The notes below the pieces were generated by a model. It did not search any database, was not told the origin of the DNA, and saw only the letters and a program-made list of their open reading frames with translations. 47,388 bases of DNA, from NCBI GenBank assembly GCA_011523305.1, contig WTHB01000021.1, forward strand, positions 1 to 47,388, in the 5' to 3' direction. The translations under genes and the position numbers were made by a program. Shown in pieces: positions 18,201 to 27,086 of this stretch (positions within the stretch are counted from its first letter, which is position 1; every line of letters begins with the position of its first letter). This stretch comes from Planctomycetaceae bacterium. GTDB lineage: Bacteria > Planctomycetota > Planctomycetia > Pirellulales > UBA1268.

Positions 18201-18588
18201 GGGGGCGGTCGATTCCAAAGGCAAACCACTGAAGGCGGTGCAGCAACGGGTCGTCGCGCTCGAGTCAAGCATTGACCGGGCAACAGCCCAACGACTGCTG
18301 ACCCAGTTGACACAACTCTATCAGCGGGCCGCAACCGAGCCGTTCGGCCAATTCGGTAAGACGGCGGAGGATCTGCTGCACGATCGCACCAAAGCAAACG
18401 AGACCTTTGCTGGGTTTGTTGGGTTTGCGGGCCATGCAGGCAGCCTCGAGGTGGTGGTGCACGGCCTGCAGCCTCGATTCGAAGACGTCTTTCACGATCG
18501 TGAGAAGATGCTTGCCTTCTTTGAACCCTACCTCGGACTGACCACGGTCTCGTACGTTCGCCCTCGCTACATCTATCAGCCTCGATGA
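15223..18588 (+). CDS. recC: Exodeoxyribonuclease V subunit RecC
   Basis: RecC is the structural subunit of the RecBCD helicase-nuclease. It splits the strands and scans for Chi. At 1121 residues it is almost the same length as the Escherichia coli protein. Recognisable blocks include the N-terminal TQHIVLPTVGARAWLASEL (helicase-like domain 1A), a middle region with RTRIRWGLDGPRRGRDG, and PLRGVPFRVICLAGFDE, which corresponds to the RecC 'PMRSIPFRVVCLLGM' block. As in other RecC proteins, no intact Walker A is seen. The ATG at 15223 has only a poor ribosome-binding site. The stop overlaps the recB start (ATGA), so RecC and RecB are made in a fixed ratio. Confidence 0.95.
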   Translation: MPLTVTYVRSLDEIVDHAVDFLGQPTDLFTTQHIVLPTVGARAWLASELVRRLGVTTADAGDGIVAGVAFSFPGSIARLALPGRYDEDPWAVNRLTFAVLDVLVQRPQYQSLCRRAGGPLLAARRIADRFDHYHFRRPGMILAWEAGQPTLAATATDEPATAEAAAPALATADRWQFEIWQAVRAALGEPSPPARERQAAGPVPEGVLVAGLQGLSQHQIELLTGLAERTGASGKRCDVRVVLVHPSPPLAERWAALAPPHSPGRPPVRGGFDQAEDVDPMVSAWLRGTLEAQWLLASQGICPVHPPAATATPSDVQPSLLARLKQTVSSDLLPTVATVDPADDSVRIHRCHDLGRQAEVLYDAILHAFREHPDLAPHEIAIVSPQIATLASHLEAVFTRRVEGDNGSVELPLLVADRGIREVSGGAELLAAVLQVVGSRCSVEDMLAVATHPLVQAHFGCDDQDVEVWQRCIDRTRIRWGLDGPRRGRDGLDQPELAAHTWWLGLERMLLGATIPDGFPEPVLGGVVPLTGIDTADLEAVAPLVTIVGIIDELDQAVAEDRPVAEWCDRLEVALLRLAGDESDALEAALREIDGLRQPATPVPVPFYDVKTILAGMLAAAVGRQPLRTGAITATSMIPLRGVPFRVICLAGFDEAAVAPQDGDSDDLVERQRLLGDADPRLDIRRSLLDCLLAAGDQLIITCTGMSVATNATLPLVTPLAEFVEFVDRHGVPPLQRNGETYSGIEVFHPRHACSRKNFLRGAVRPDTPWSHDKAARQTAIVLGAEPARCPPATTVVPPRTLIELKSLASFLADPLWPYVRETLSINPWRVALEPTPATLPLELSRWEQRDLREDFLRQRLATAAPERLEREWVQAVQADGEVPIWGYGDTAIAEIVGFSAAVVDQAVALGMPLDQRVDDILRIDLEGIQLVGHLERSLVDQATLVLLRPEAMQSSQFSRPKYLAVVQLLMAAAAGMPIDKAVVLSQHEKWSPGAVDSKGKPLKAVQQRVVALESSIDRATAQRLLTQLTQLYQRAATEPFGQFGKTAEDLLHDRTKANETFAGFVGFAGHAGSLEVVVHGLQPRFEDVFHDREKMLAFFEPYLGLTTVSYVRPRYIYQPR

Positions 18589-21500
18589 ACCTCGATCTTG
18601 CCCACGACCGAATCGATACCGGCCTCGTTGTGGAGGCGAGTGCCGGAACAGGCAAAACCTATTCCGTGGCAGCGCTTGTCACGCGGGAACTAGGTCTCCA
18701 GGAGGACCTGCGGATTGGGCAAATCCTAATCACCACCTTCACGCGGAATGCGGCCGCGGAATTGCGGCATCGTGTCCGCAAGCGACTGCTTGACACAGCG
18801 GCCGCGTTACGGGGAGGGCCGGTCGAGGCGACCGATGCGATCGCGGTCCTGCTCGCAACCGGAGGAGATGACCAGCGTCAGGTGCGGCGGCGCCGGCTTG
18901 AGCGGGCGTTGGTCGAATTTGACACGGCCACCATTTCGACCATCCACGGGGTCTGCAGCCGGGTGCTCCGGGCAGCCGGCATCGATCTTGCCGGTCTGGC
19001 GGATCCGGACGACACCGAGCGAATCGTTGCCGAGGTAGTCAATGATGCCGTCGTTGCTGCCGCCGCCGCAGGGACGCAGTGGGATGAGCCGCGGGTGCGT
19101 GATCTGGTGACGGTGCTGTTGAGCGATCCGTTCATTGAACCGTGGCATGATGAATTAGCAGATGATCCGGAGACACGGGCCCGCCTGGCGGCACTTGGGC
19201 CGCTGCTCACCGCATGTGTCGAGCGGGTTCACGCGGCGCTGGCCACAACGCCCGACCCAAATGATCTGCTCAGGCAGGCACATCAGTTGCTGGTCGATCC
19301 CGAGCGGGCAGGGCTCCGCAAGCTGCTCGCTCGGCGGTTTCAGCTCGCGATTGTCGATGAAGCCCAGGACACCGATCGCCTCCAGTGGGATTTTTTCCGG
19401 CGGCTGTTCCCCGGCATCGATGGTCGCCCGTTGGTGAGCGTCGGTGATCCGAAGCAGGCGATCTATGGGTTTCGTGGGGCTGACGTTCGGGCCTACGTCG
19501 ATTTTGCGAGTCGGGCTAAACACCATCGCACCCTGACAATCAACCGGCGGTCCGACCAGCCACTCCTGGACCAGCTCAACGCAGCCTTCGCCGGTGCCGA
19601 CTTCGGACAGGGGATCAGCTATCTCGATGTTGCTGCCCCCGCAACGCGGCAGGCCTCCTGTCTGACTGGGATCGACGCGAGTGTTGAGTTCATCGATATC
19701 GGTGAGACAGCCAACCAGCAAGGACTTGTTACGCCAGCAGTTGGAGCAGTGCTCCGGCTGTTGGGGCAGGGAGCGCTAACGCCACCTGGCTGCTCTCAGG
19801 CCCGGCCGGTCCTGCCGAAGGATATCTGCGTGCTCGTCCGAACGAGCCGGGTGGGCCAGCAGATTGAACAGCGGCTGGCCCAAAGCGGCGTGCCAGCGGT
19901 CAGTGGCGGCACGATCAGTGTGATGGCCAGTGACATGGCCCTCGATGTTCGGCTGCTGCTTGAGGCAATGGAGCGACCAGCCAGCACTGGCCGCGTCCGC
20001 CGGGCGGCGGCCACCCGGTTCTTTGGCTACTCGTTGGCCGAAACGGGGCTGCTTGATGAGACCAGGCTTCATGCGGTGCAAGAGCGGCTGATGCAGCTGA
20101 CGGCGATTCTCCAGAAACAGGGGCTGGCTGCGTTGGGGGTAGCGATTGAAGCGGACGAGGCAATGATGGCACGGATCGTTGCCGGTCGCAGCGGGGAGCG
20201 GCAGGTGACTGATTTTCTCCACATCATGGAGGTCCTCGACGCAACCGGTCCGCAGCGGGGCTGCACACCTCAGCAGGCTGTCGAGGCGTTTCACCAGCTG
20301 GAGGCCAAGAACCCCTTGCATGAGTTGGTCAGCCGCCGGGTCGAGAGTGACGCCGCTGCGGTGACCATTCTCACCATGCATGCAGCCAAAGGGCTGCAGT
20401 TTCCCTGTGTCGTGGTGGCTGATCTGTGGAAGCCGGCAGAGGCGAAGCAGCGGGGGCAAGCGCGACCGGCGGTCTTTTATGCCGAGGATGGGCGGAGGTA
20501 TGTCGACCTTGGGCATGCGGTCTCCCAGCCGTCAGGCCATGCCCGGCAGCGGCAGCAGGCGGCGGAGAATGAGGAGGCGCGGCGGCTGCTTTATGTGGCC
20601 GCGACTCGGGCAGAGCACTATCTCGGCATCGTGGTGCCCAGCCATGATTCGCCGAGCATTCTCCATGAGACCATCACATTGCCGGAAGGTCTGCTTCCTG
20701 CCGACCAGTTGCCGCAGCGACTCATCCGTAGCCTGCCGCTGGAGGCGGATGCTGACCAATCGCTCGACCTGGCGGCACTGCCGACGGTTGGGCGAACCGA
20801 GCGGCGGATGTCCTTTACAGGCCTGGTCGCTCTTCGGGGCCGAGACGATCCGTATGCACCCGAAGGCGGCGGCTATGACGAGCCGGTGCAGCCGGGCACC
20901 AGTCAGCCCACCGGCCCGGGTGCGATTGACACCAGCGAGCATGCTGTGATCGACCTGCCGGCCGGGGTGGCAGTCGGCCGGATTGTTCACGAGGTGTTTG
21001 AGCGAGTCGATCCGACGGCGGAGCCCCTTGAGGATGAGGTGCGGCGGGTGGTCCAGCAGCGGGCGGTGACAGGCCGGTTGAAGCATGCCCAGGAGAATCT
21101 TGTTGCCATGGTCTGTGAAACCCTGCGGACCCCGCTGGGAGGACCATTCGGATCGCTCACCCTGGCTGCGGTGCCACCTGCCCAGCGGCTGCCTGAGTTG
21201 GACTTTGAAATGGGACTGGCCAGCCTGACTGCTGGAGTGCGGGCGCGATCGATTGGCCGCCTGCTGACGGAGTTCCTGCCTGCGGATGACGTGCTGGCAG
21301 GCTATGCCGCCACGCTTGCCGGGCCCGCCTTCGATCTGCCTGTTGGTGGTCTCCTGACCGGGTCGATCGATGCGCTGCTCGGTCTGCCGGAGAGTCAGCC
21401 CGAGCAGCCGAGGCTGGCGATCTGTGACTACAAGAGCAATCGGCTGCATGCCAGCGGAGCGACTGATCCACTGCAGGCGTATACACCAGATCGGCTCGTG

Positions 21501-21773
21501 GCGGCGATGGCTGAGCATCACTATCCGCTGCAGGCATTGCTGTATGGCACGGCGGTCACCCGCCTGCTGCGGTGGCGGCTGCCGGCCGTCGATCCCGATG
21601 ACTGTCTCGTCGGTGTTGTCTATGCCTTCATCCGGGGCATGAAAGGTCCGACGACGCCCCACGATGCCAGTGGACAGCGGTGTGGTGTCTTCGTCTGGAA
21701 GCCCCCCCGTGGCCTCTGGCGTGCGTTGAGCGATCTGCTGGTACACCGGCGATTCGAGGAGGTCTCTGCATGA
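18585..21773 (+). CDS. recB: Exodeoxyribonuclease V subunit RecB (helicase-nuclease)
   Basis: RecB is the 3'-5' UvrD-type helicase and the only nuclease of RecBCD. Motifs in order are Walker A EASAGTGKT (residues 17-25), motif Ia ILITTFTRNAAAELRHR, Walker B IVDEAQDTDRLQWDFF, motif III VSVGDPKQAIYGFRGAD, motif V TILTMHAAKGLQFPCVVV, and motif VI RRLLYVAATRAEHYLGI. The C-terminal nuclease domain has the catalytic DYK at 948-950 (AICDYKSNRL). At 1062 residues it is about 10% shorter than the E. coli enzyme but complete. The start overlaps recC, and the stop overlaps recD. The gene order C-B-D without ptrA is usual outside enterobacteria. Confidence 0.97.
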   Translation: MNLDLAHDRIDTGLVVEASAGTGKTYSVAALVTRELGLQEDLRIGQILITTFTRNAAAELRHRVRKRLLDTAAALRGGPVEATDAIAVLLATGGDDQRQVRRRRLERALVEFDTATISTIHGVCSRVLRAAGIDLAGLADPDDTERIVAEVVNDAVVAAAAAGTQWDEPRVRDLVTVLLSDPFIEPWHDELADDPETRARLAALGPLLTACVERVHAALATTPDPNDLLRQAHQLLVDPERAGLRKLLARRFQLAIVDEAQDTDRLQWDFFRRLFPGIDGRPLVSVGDPKQAIYGFRGADVRAYVDFASRAKHHRTLTINRRSDQPLLDQLNAAFAGADFGQGISYLDVAAPATRQASCLTGIDASVEFIDIGETANQQGLVTPAVGAVLRLLGQGALTPPGCSQARPVLPKDICVLVRTSRVGQQIEQRLAQSGVPAVSGGTISVMASDMALDVRLLLEAMERPASTGRVRRAAATRFFGYSLAETGLLDETRLHAVQERLMQLTAILQKQGLAALGVAIEADEAMMARIVAGRSGERQVTDFLHIMEVLDATGPQRGCTPQQAVEAFHQLEAKNPLHELVSRRVESDAAAVTILTMHAAKGLQFPCVVVADLWKPAEAKQRGQARPAVFYAEDGRRYVDLGHAVSQPSGHARQRQQAAENEEARRLLYVAATRAEHYLGIVVPSHDSPSILHETITLPEGLLPADQLPQRLIRSLPLEADADQSLDLAALPTVGRTERRMSFTGLVALRGRDDPYAPEGGGYDEPVQPGTSQPTGPGAIDTSEHAVIDLPAGVAVGRIVHEVFERVDPTAEPLEDEVRRVVQQRAVTGRLKHAQENLVAMVCETLRTPLGGPFGSLTLAAVPPAQRLPELDFEMGLASLTAGVRARSIGRLLTEFLPADDVLAGYAATLAGPAFDLPVGGLLTGSIDALLGLPESQPEQPRLAICDYKSNRLHASGATDPLQAYTPDRLVAAMAEHHYPLQALLYGTAVTRLLRWRLPAVDPDDCLVGVVYAFIRGMKGPTTPHDASGQRCGVFVWKPPRGLWRALSDLLVHRRFEEVSA
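21756..21762 (+). promoter_or_regulatory. Shine-Dalgarno of recD inside the recB 3' end
   Basis: GAGGAGG lies 7 bases before the ATG at 21770, fixing the recD start 90 bases downstream of the ORF-track start (21680). Confidence 0.8.
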
Positions 21774-23443
21774 CGCCTCCTGCGATCCTTCACGACTATC
21801 GTCGGGCCGGAGCGATCGGTCGCGATGATATCTCGACGGCTGCTGTCATGGTGACGTTGGCTGATCGGGAGGGTGGCCAGGAGCCAGACCTGCTCGGCTG
21901 GCTGGGCCTCTGTCTCGCCCTCCGCACGGTCCGCGATGGTCATACCTGTGTCGATTGTGACCGGATCGGCGACTGGGCTGCGGGTCTCCAGTTGACGGGC
22001 GGAGCGCCACTGGCCTGGCCGCAGCAGGCAGCGGACTGGCTGGCAGCCCTGCGGGCGATTCCCACCCTCGTTGGTCAGCCGGGAGACCGCCGGCCATTCA
22101 TTCTCGACGGACACCGGCTCTATCTGGGTCGTTCCCTCGCCGAGGAGCAGACCATTGCCGCAACGCTCATGCAGGAACGCTGCAAACGGGTGCGGATTCT
22201 GCTGGGCGGCCCGGGAACCGGGAAGACGACCAAGGTCGCCCGCGATCTCGTTGAGCGTCTCACCCAGTTGCCTTCAGGCCAGCGGCCTCCCCGGCTGGCC
22301 CTCACCGCACCAACCGGCAAGGCGGCCTCGCGGATGACCGATGTCTTGCGGTCCCGGTGCCTCGAGACCGGGGCCCCGGCTGACGTGGTGGCCGCCGTCA
22401 CGGCCGAGCCGGCCCGGACCGTGCACAAACTGCTCGGCTTCAACCCGGCTGCCAAGCAGCCCTTCACCTACCATGCAGGCAATCGGCTGCCCCACGATCT
22501 CGTTATTGTCGATGAAGCCTCGATGCTTTCCAGTTCGCTGATGCATCATCTGCTGGTGGCTCTCGCCCCCGACGCTGAGATTCTTTTGGTGGGTGATCCA
22601 GACCAACTCGCCAGCGTTGCTGCCGGCACCGTGCTGGGTGATCTGGCGGTCTTTCGGGATGACCGGTTTGCCGCCCACCCTCTGCACGGACGCATTGAAA
22701 CCCTGACGATCAACCATCGAGCCAAATATGCCCCGGGGATCGTGGCCCTGGCCGATGCGATTCGTCGTGGTGATGCCGCAGCCAGTTTCGCGGTGTTGGA
22801 GAGCCGGGCGGCCGATGTCACCTGGGTCGATCCGACCCAGAGTCAGGCACTCGAAACGGTCACCGCCTTGGTTGTCGCGCAGGCGGACCGGCTGCGCGAG
22901 GTTGCGGAGAAGGGGGATGCCGATGCGGTGCTCACTGCCCACGCGGAGTTGCAGGTACTCTGCGGCCATCGCGAAGGGTCGCTGGGGGTTGCCGGCTGGA
23001 ATGCCCGGATTGAACAGCGGCTTGGTGTTGCCGCAGCCCTGCCTTGGTACGCCGGCCGTCCGGTCATGGTCACCCGCAACAGTCGGTCACTCGCCCTGTT
23101 CAATGGGGATGTCGGGGTGACGGTGCCGGTTGCCGGGCAGGCATCACGACTTGAGGCGATCTTCGGTCAGCCGGGGCAGACGGTGCGGGTGCCGGTCTCA
23201 CGGTTGGAGGATGTGGCGACCGTGCATGCCCTCACGATTCACAAGAGCCAGGGGTCGGAGTACGAGCATGCAGTGGTGGTGCTACCGGAGCGGCCCAGCC
23301 GCATCGTGACCAGAGAGTTGCTTTACACCGGGATCACCCGAGCCCGAAGCCGGGTGACGGTGGTCGGAAGCCGCGATGTCATTGAGGCCGCCATTGAAAA
23401 ACCGATTCGGCGGGCGACCGGGCTGGCCGAACGCATGGGCTGA
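21770..23443 (+). CDS. recD: Exodeoxyribonuclease V subunit RecD
   Basis: RecD is the 5'-3' SF1B helicase of RecBCD. Starting at MTPPAILHDYRRAG gives 557 residues, close to the family norm. The N-terminal region (ILDGHRLYLGRSLAEEQTIA) matches RecD. Helicase motifs are Walker A RILLGGPGTGKTTKVA (~residue 145), TAPTGKAASRM, Walker B VIVDEASML, LLVGDPDQLASVAAG, and the C-terminal TVHALTIHKSQGSEYEHAVV and LLYTGITRARSRVTVVGS. The ATGA overlap with recB and a strong internal ribosome-binding site show that it is the third gene of one transcript. Only 34 bases separate its stop from the end of the convergent SbcC-like gene, and I see no strong hairpin there. Confidence 0.95.
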   Translation: MTPPAILHDYRRAGAIGRDDISTAAVMVTLADREGGQEPDLLGWLGLCLALRTVRDGHTCVDCDRIGDWAAGLQLTGGAPLAWPQQAADWLAALRAIPTLVGQPGDRRPFILDGHRLYLGRSLAEEQTIAATLMQERCKRVRILLGGPGTGKTTKVARDLVERLTQLPSGQRPPRLALTAPTGKAASRMTDVLRSRCLETGAPADVVAAVTAEPARTVHKLLGFNPAAKQPFTYHAGNRLPHDLVIVDEASMLSSSLMHHLLVALAPDAEILLVGDPDQLASVAAGTVLGDLAVFRDDRFAAHPLHGRIETLTINHRAKYAPGIVALADAIRRGDAAASFAVLESRAADVTWVDPTQSQALETVTALVVAQADRLREVAEKGDADAVLTAHAELQVLCGHREGSLGVAGWNARIEQRLGVAAALPWYAGRPVMVTRNSRSLALFNGDVGVTVPVAGQASRLEAIFGQPGQTVRVPVSRLEDVATVHALTIHKSQGSEYEHAVVVLPERPSRIVTRELLYTGITRARSRVTVVGSRDVIEAAIEKPIRRATGLAERMG

Positions 23444-23477
23444 GGCTGGCACCTTGTTGTGGTGGTCGGGTGGCGGT

Positions 23478-25919
23478 TCAGTCAGAGCCTGTGGCCTGAA
23501 TCTGAGGTGAGGGCTGAAGCAGGGTGGCCTGATGCTCATGGCAGGTGAAGAAGAGCACCTGATGCCGCTGGGCGAAGGCCTGGAGGAGGGCGACTGCCTC
23601 GCTGACGCGATCTGCGTCGAAGTGCACCAGCGGATCATCCAGCATGATGAACCCATCCGCAACGCCGAGATAGCGTTCCGCGAGGGCCAGCCGCACGGCG
23701 AGGGCAAGAGCCCCGCCTGCTCCCTGGGAGAGCCGCTCCGGCGGCAGGCTGACAGCCCCGCGGGTGATGCGGGCCGGCAGGGTGCCGGTGAAGTCGAGCG
23801 AGGTTGTCTCAGCGGTGATGCCGCTGAACAGTTCGGTGACCCGCTCGCCGAAGGTCTCGAGGATCGTGTCGGTATTGGCCTGGGCTGTGACCTGCCCGAG
23901 GACGTCAGCAATCCGCTCGTAGCAGCGGCCCGTTTCCCGCACTCGCTCAAAGGTGCGTTCGGCGGCCTCCGCCTGTTCGGCAACATCTTCGCTGCGGCGT
24001 TCCCCCAGGCTTGCCTCGAGGCTGGCCCGCTCCGCTGCCAGGGCTGCCCGGGGTTCGCGACTGCTGTTCAGGCGTTGTTGGGCCGCATCGAGGCTGGCGA
24101 TGACCGCCTCAGCGGTCTCAAAGCCCTCCGGGAGGGATGGCAAAGCCGCCACGGCTGCAGTTGCCTCGCGCAGGTGCTGTTGCGCGGTGAGGACTGCCAG
24201 ACCGAGCTGTTCCAGTGTGTTGTGGGCCGCCTGGTACTCCTCCAGCGTCTTCCGCTGACTGGCCGCTTCATGGTCACCTCGCGACATCGTCTGGCGGAGG
24301 CTTTCGAGTTCGGCTTCAAGCGTGGCAATGTTTCGGGTGGGTGGCAGTGTCGTGATGCTGGCGACCGCAGCCTCCCACTGGTCGAGTGTGCGGTCCTGCA
24401 GCAGGGCGTTGAATGTTTGTTCTCTGGTGCTGGCCTCACGGGTGAGGGCTGCATGCTGGGCGGCCTGATTTCGTGCCGCAGCGGCGCTGGGCATTCCACA
24501 GCCGCTGAGTGTCGTGGCAAGTTCTTCCCGGGCCGTTTTGAGTTCAGTGAACAATGCCGACAGGTCGGCTCCTCCACTGTCGACCGTGAGCCTCAGGTCC
24601 CCTGTCTCCAGTTGCACCCGGCCGGCGGCTGTGCCCTCAGTCGGTTCGGTGGTGAGGGGCAGGGACTCCGTCGGCTCTGTTCCCCGGGTCAGCTGGACCG
24701 TCGCCGGTGCCGTCGGTTCGATCTGCCAGCGGAGTTCCCGGGCAGCCAACTGGGTTTCAATGCGGGTGATCACCTCCTCGATGCGATTGATGGCCGCCAG
24801 GCTTTCAGCATCGGGATGCGGCTGGGCAGCGGCAGCCCGGCAAGCTGTTTCGTGGTCGGCCTTGGCTTTAAGGATCGCCTGGTGACTCGCCAGGAGACCC
24901 GCCGCCTGCTCACGCCGGCGGGCGGTGCTGAGTTCCTCGCGGAGTTTGGTGTCGGTATCGATCAGCTGTGTCCGGCGGGCCTGCCAGGCCGAGGCTGCCG
25001 CATCGACAACGGGCCAGGTGGCAAAGGCTTTTTGTAGTCGGGCAGCCTCAGCCTCGAGCCGCGGGACCCGTTCATCGAGCGTCTTCCGTTCAGCGAGGTG
25101 GCTCCGGAGTCCACCGAACCGTTCCAGCAGCGATTCATCGGTCTGGTTTTGGGAAGCCAGTGCCGCCAGTTCGGTCGTCACTCGGTCAATGTCCTGTTCG
25201 ACCGCCAGAATCTGTCGCTGCTCTTCCACCAACCGCTGCCAGGCATACCAGGCCGCCAGAATCTCACCGACGCCCTGTTTCCACTCGTTCCCAACACCCT
25301 TTTCCTGACAATTCTGCCGCTGCGGCCGCTGCCGCTGATCATCCCAGCGGTTGAACAGCCGTTTGAGCCGCTCGCGAAGGGCCAGTTCAAGCTGCTGCTG
25401 GTCAACTTCACCAGCCGCGGCGGCTCCGGCCTGGGCCAGACTGCGGATGTCCCGGAGTGCACTCGCATTGGCTTCGAGCGCGGCAAGGGTGCGTTCCAGT
25501 TCGTCATGGCCGGTCACCAGAACATGGCGAAACGTGGCCTCGTTGTGGCCGAGCAGGTCGGCGAGCATCGTGGCGATCCGCTCTGGATTGGCCAGCGTTA
25601 CACCGGTCGCTGAGGTCAGGCTGACGGTTGCACCTGCCCCCCAGGTTTTGCTGAGGGTGTAGTGCGTGCCGCCATGCTCGAACTCGAGGGTGACGCTGGC
25701 GTGATCACCGCCAGGAAGCGGGAACCAGCAGGCGAGGGTGTCCCGCAGCCGCGCCGGTGTCAGGCCGCTGGGCGTGAACAGAGCGTGGCAGATGGCCTGT
25801 CGGAGCGTCGATTTGCCGGTTTCATTCGGGCCACTCACCACCGCGACTGGGGTGGCAAGATCCCAGGTGGTGTCCTGAAACCGGCCGAACGGATGCAGCC
25901 TGGCAGCGAGCAGCCTCAT
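23478..25919 (-). CDS. SMC-type ATPase of the SbcC/YhaN group, without a visible zinc hook
   Basis: The N-terminal half-site has FGRFQDTTWDL and Walker A GPNETGKST (30-38). The C-terminal half-site has the signature LSQGAGGALALAVRLALAE and Walker B GFIMLDDPLVHFD followed by a His switch, FFTCHEHQATLL. Between them lie ~550 residues rich in Ala/Glu/Gln/Arg, a long antiparallel coiled coil. At 813 residues it is shorter than E. coli SbcC (~1050), and no CxxC hook motif appears at the coil apex. This looks more like Bacillus YhaN than classical SbcC/Rad50. Its ATG overlaps the stop of the upstream nuclease gene (ATGA), so the two form a complex that probably processes DNA ends. It faces recCBD tail-to-tail. 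Confidence 0.87.
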   Translation of the reverse strand: MRLLAARLHPFGRFQDTTWDLATPVAVVSGPNETGKSTLRQAICHALFTPSGLTPARLRDTLACWFPLPGGDHASVTLEFEHGGTHYTLSKTWGAGATVSLTSATGVTLANPERIATMLADLLGHNEATFRHVLVTGHDELERTLAALEANASALRDIRSLAQAGAAAAGEVDQQQLELALRERLKRLFNRWDDQRQRPQRQNCQEKGVGNEWKQGVGEILAAWYAWQRLVEEQRQILAVEQDIDRVTTELAALASQNQTDESLLERFGGLRSHLAERKTLDERVPRLEAEAARLQKAFATWPVVDAAASAWQARRTQLIDTDTKLREELSTARRREQAAGLLASHQAILKAKADHETACRAAAAQPHPDAESLAAINRIEEVITRIETQLAARELRWQIEPTAPATVQLTRGTEPTESLPLTTEPTEGTAAGRVQLETGDLRLTVDSGGADLSALFTELKTAREELATTLSGCGMPSAAAARNQAAQHAALTREASTREQTFNALLQDRTLDQWEAAVASITTLPPTRNIATLEAELESLRQTMSRGDHEAASQRKTLEEYQAAHNTLEQLGLAVLTAQQHLREATAAVAALPSLPEGFETAEAVIASLDAAQQRLNSSREPRAALAAERASLEASLGERRSEDVAEQAEAAERTFERVRETGRCYERIADVLGQVTAQANTDTILETFGERVTELFSGITAETTSLDFTGTLPARITRGAVSLPPERLSQGAGGALALAVRLALAERYLGVADGFIMLDDPLVHFDADRVSEAVALLQAFAQRHQVLFFTCHEHQATLLQPSPQIQATGSD

Positions 25920-27043
25920 GACCGGGTGACCTCCTGAATGAGGTCATGGGCCAGCGTGACGGCATCCGGATGATCCGCATCATCAAGGAGGGCCGTGAGC
26001 AACTGCTCGGCCAACCCCCCGCTGGCATAGGTGGCGGCAATCCGCGCCTGGTCGATCTGCTCGTGCAGGTCGAGGTCGACGGTGAAGGAGAGAAATGGGG
26101 GCCGCAGTCGGTCGAGGGTGGCCTCCAGGGTTTGTCGGTCAGCAGCGGCGAGTCGGCCGGTCAGGTGCAGATCGAGGACGGTCGTCGCTGTATCACAGGC
26201 AGCGCAGGTGGCTTCCAGGCGGTCAATGTCGGCGGTTCCTGTCAGCGTTTCGTGGAGCCGTACAAACCGGATCGTGCCTGGCGTCAACTGTTCGTACCGC
26301 TCGACGCGGTTGCCGGCGCACTCGATCAGCCAGGCCGACCCACCGTGACGGCAGCGGACCGAGTCGGGGGTGTGGATGCCGGCCATGAAGAAGGGTGAGT
26401 TCGTGCCGGTTGGGGTGGTGGGAAACGGAACATGAATGTGCCCCAGCAGCCATGTGGCCAGGCCGGCCTGTTCGAGTGCGGCTGCATCCATCGTGAAGTA
26501 GCGGTCGGCGGCATCGAGCCCGAGACCGGTTACATTGCCATGGGCGATGCCGATGCGGAGGGCCGCTGCATCCTGGTCGGCCGTGGTCACCCAGCCAGTC
26601 GTCGGCTCTTGGCCGGTTTTGGAGGGGCAGGGACAGGGGAAAAAGTCGACCGGCTGACCAGCCACTTCGTACCGACGGACAGCCGGGCTGGAAAGCAGCT
26701 CGATCGTCGACGTGGCGTCGGTTGCCTTGCGGAATCGCTTCCAGACTTCGGTGTCGGCGTCACCGAAGAAGTCATGGTTGCCTGGCAAGACGAGGACAGC
26801 AGTCCCAGCAAAGCCCTGCAGGATCGTGGCAGTTCGCTCGACATCCGCCGCCTTGACTCGGGTGGAGTCGAACAGATCACCAGCCACCACGAAGAAGTCA
26901 GCCTGCCGGTCATTCGCCGTTTGGATGAGCCGAGCCAGGGCGGTAAATCGTTCCTCGATCAGTGCTGTCCGGGCAGCCTCATCATACGGACGAAACGGCA
27001 GGCCGATGTGGTTGTCGCCGGTGTGGACGATGCGGATGGGCAT
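25916..27043 (-). CDS. Metallophosphoesterase nuclease, SbcD/YhaO-like
   Basis: The calcineurin-like nuclease motifs are all present: HTGDNHIG (Asp10, His12), VAGDLFDS (Asp56), LPGNHDFFG (Asn89, His90, Asp91), IGIAHGNVTG, and LLGHIHVPFP. These bind two Mn2+ ions and cut DNA strands or hairpins at ends in Mre11/SbcD relatives. At 375 residues it is of normal length for SbcD/YhaO. It overlaps the downstream ATPase gene by four bases and lies 43 bases downstream of the aminotransferase gene on the same strand, possibly in one transcript. Together with RecBCD it gives this locus two independent double-strand end-processing machines. Confidence 0.9.
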   Translation of the reverse strand: MPIRIVHTGDNHIGLPFRPYDEAARTALIEERFTALARLIQTANDRQADFFVVAGDLFDSTRVKAADVERTATILQGFAGTAVLVLPGNHDFFGDADTEVWKRFRKATDATSTIELLSSPAVRRYEVAGQPVDFFPCPCPSKTGQEPTTGWVTTADQDAAALRIGIAHGNVTGLGLDAADRYFTMDAAALEQAGLATWLLGHIHVPFPTTPTGTNSPFFMAGIHTPDSVRCRHGGSAWLIECAGNRVERYEQLTPGTIRFVRLHETLTGTADIDRLEATCAACDTATTVLDLHLTGRLAAADRQTLEATLDRLRPPFLSFTVDLDLHEQIDQARIAATYASGGLAEQLLTALLDDADHPDAVTLAHDLIQEVTRS

Positions 27044-27086
27044 GGTACGGAATCGTCCTGAGCGCGGGGCCTTGCCGGGAAGGGGC

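Noticed and set aside
20532-21746. 404-aa minus-strand ORF
   Set aside because: Antisense to recB, whose helicase and nuclease motifs are intact.
23444-23477. Bidirectional terminator between recD and the SbcC-like gene
   Set aside because: Only 34 bases, and I find no stem of useful length.
23532-25037. 501-aa plus-strand ORF
   Set aside because: Fully antisense to the SbcC/YhaN-like gene, with low-complexity Gly/Arg/Leu composition and no family. It is a GC-driven shadow.
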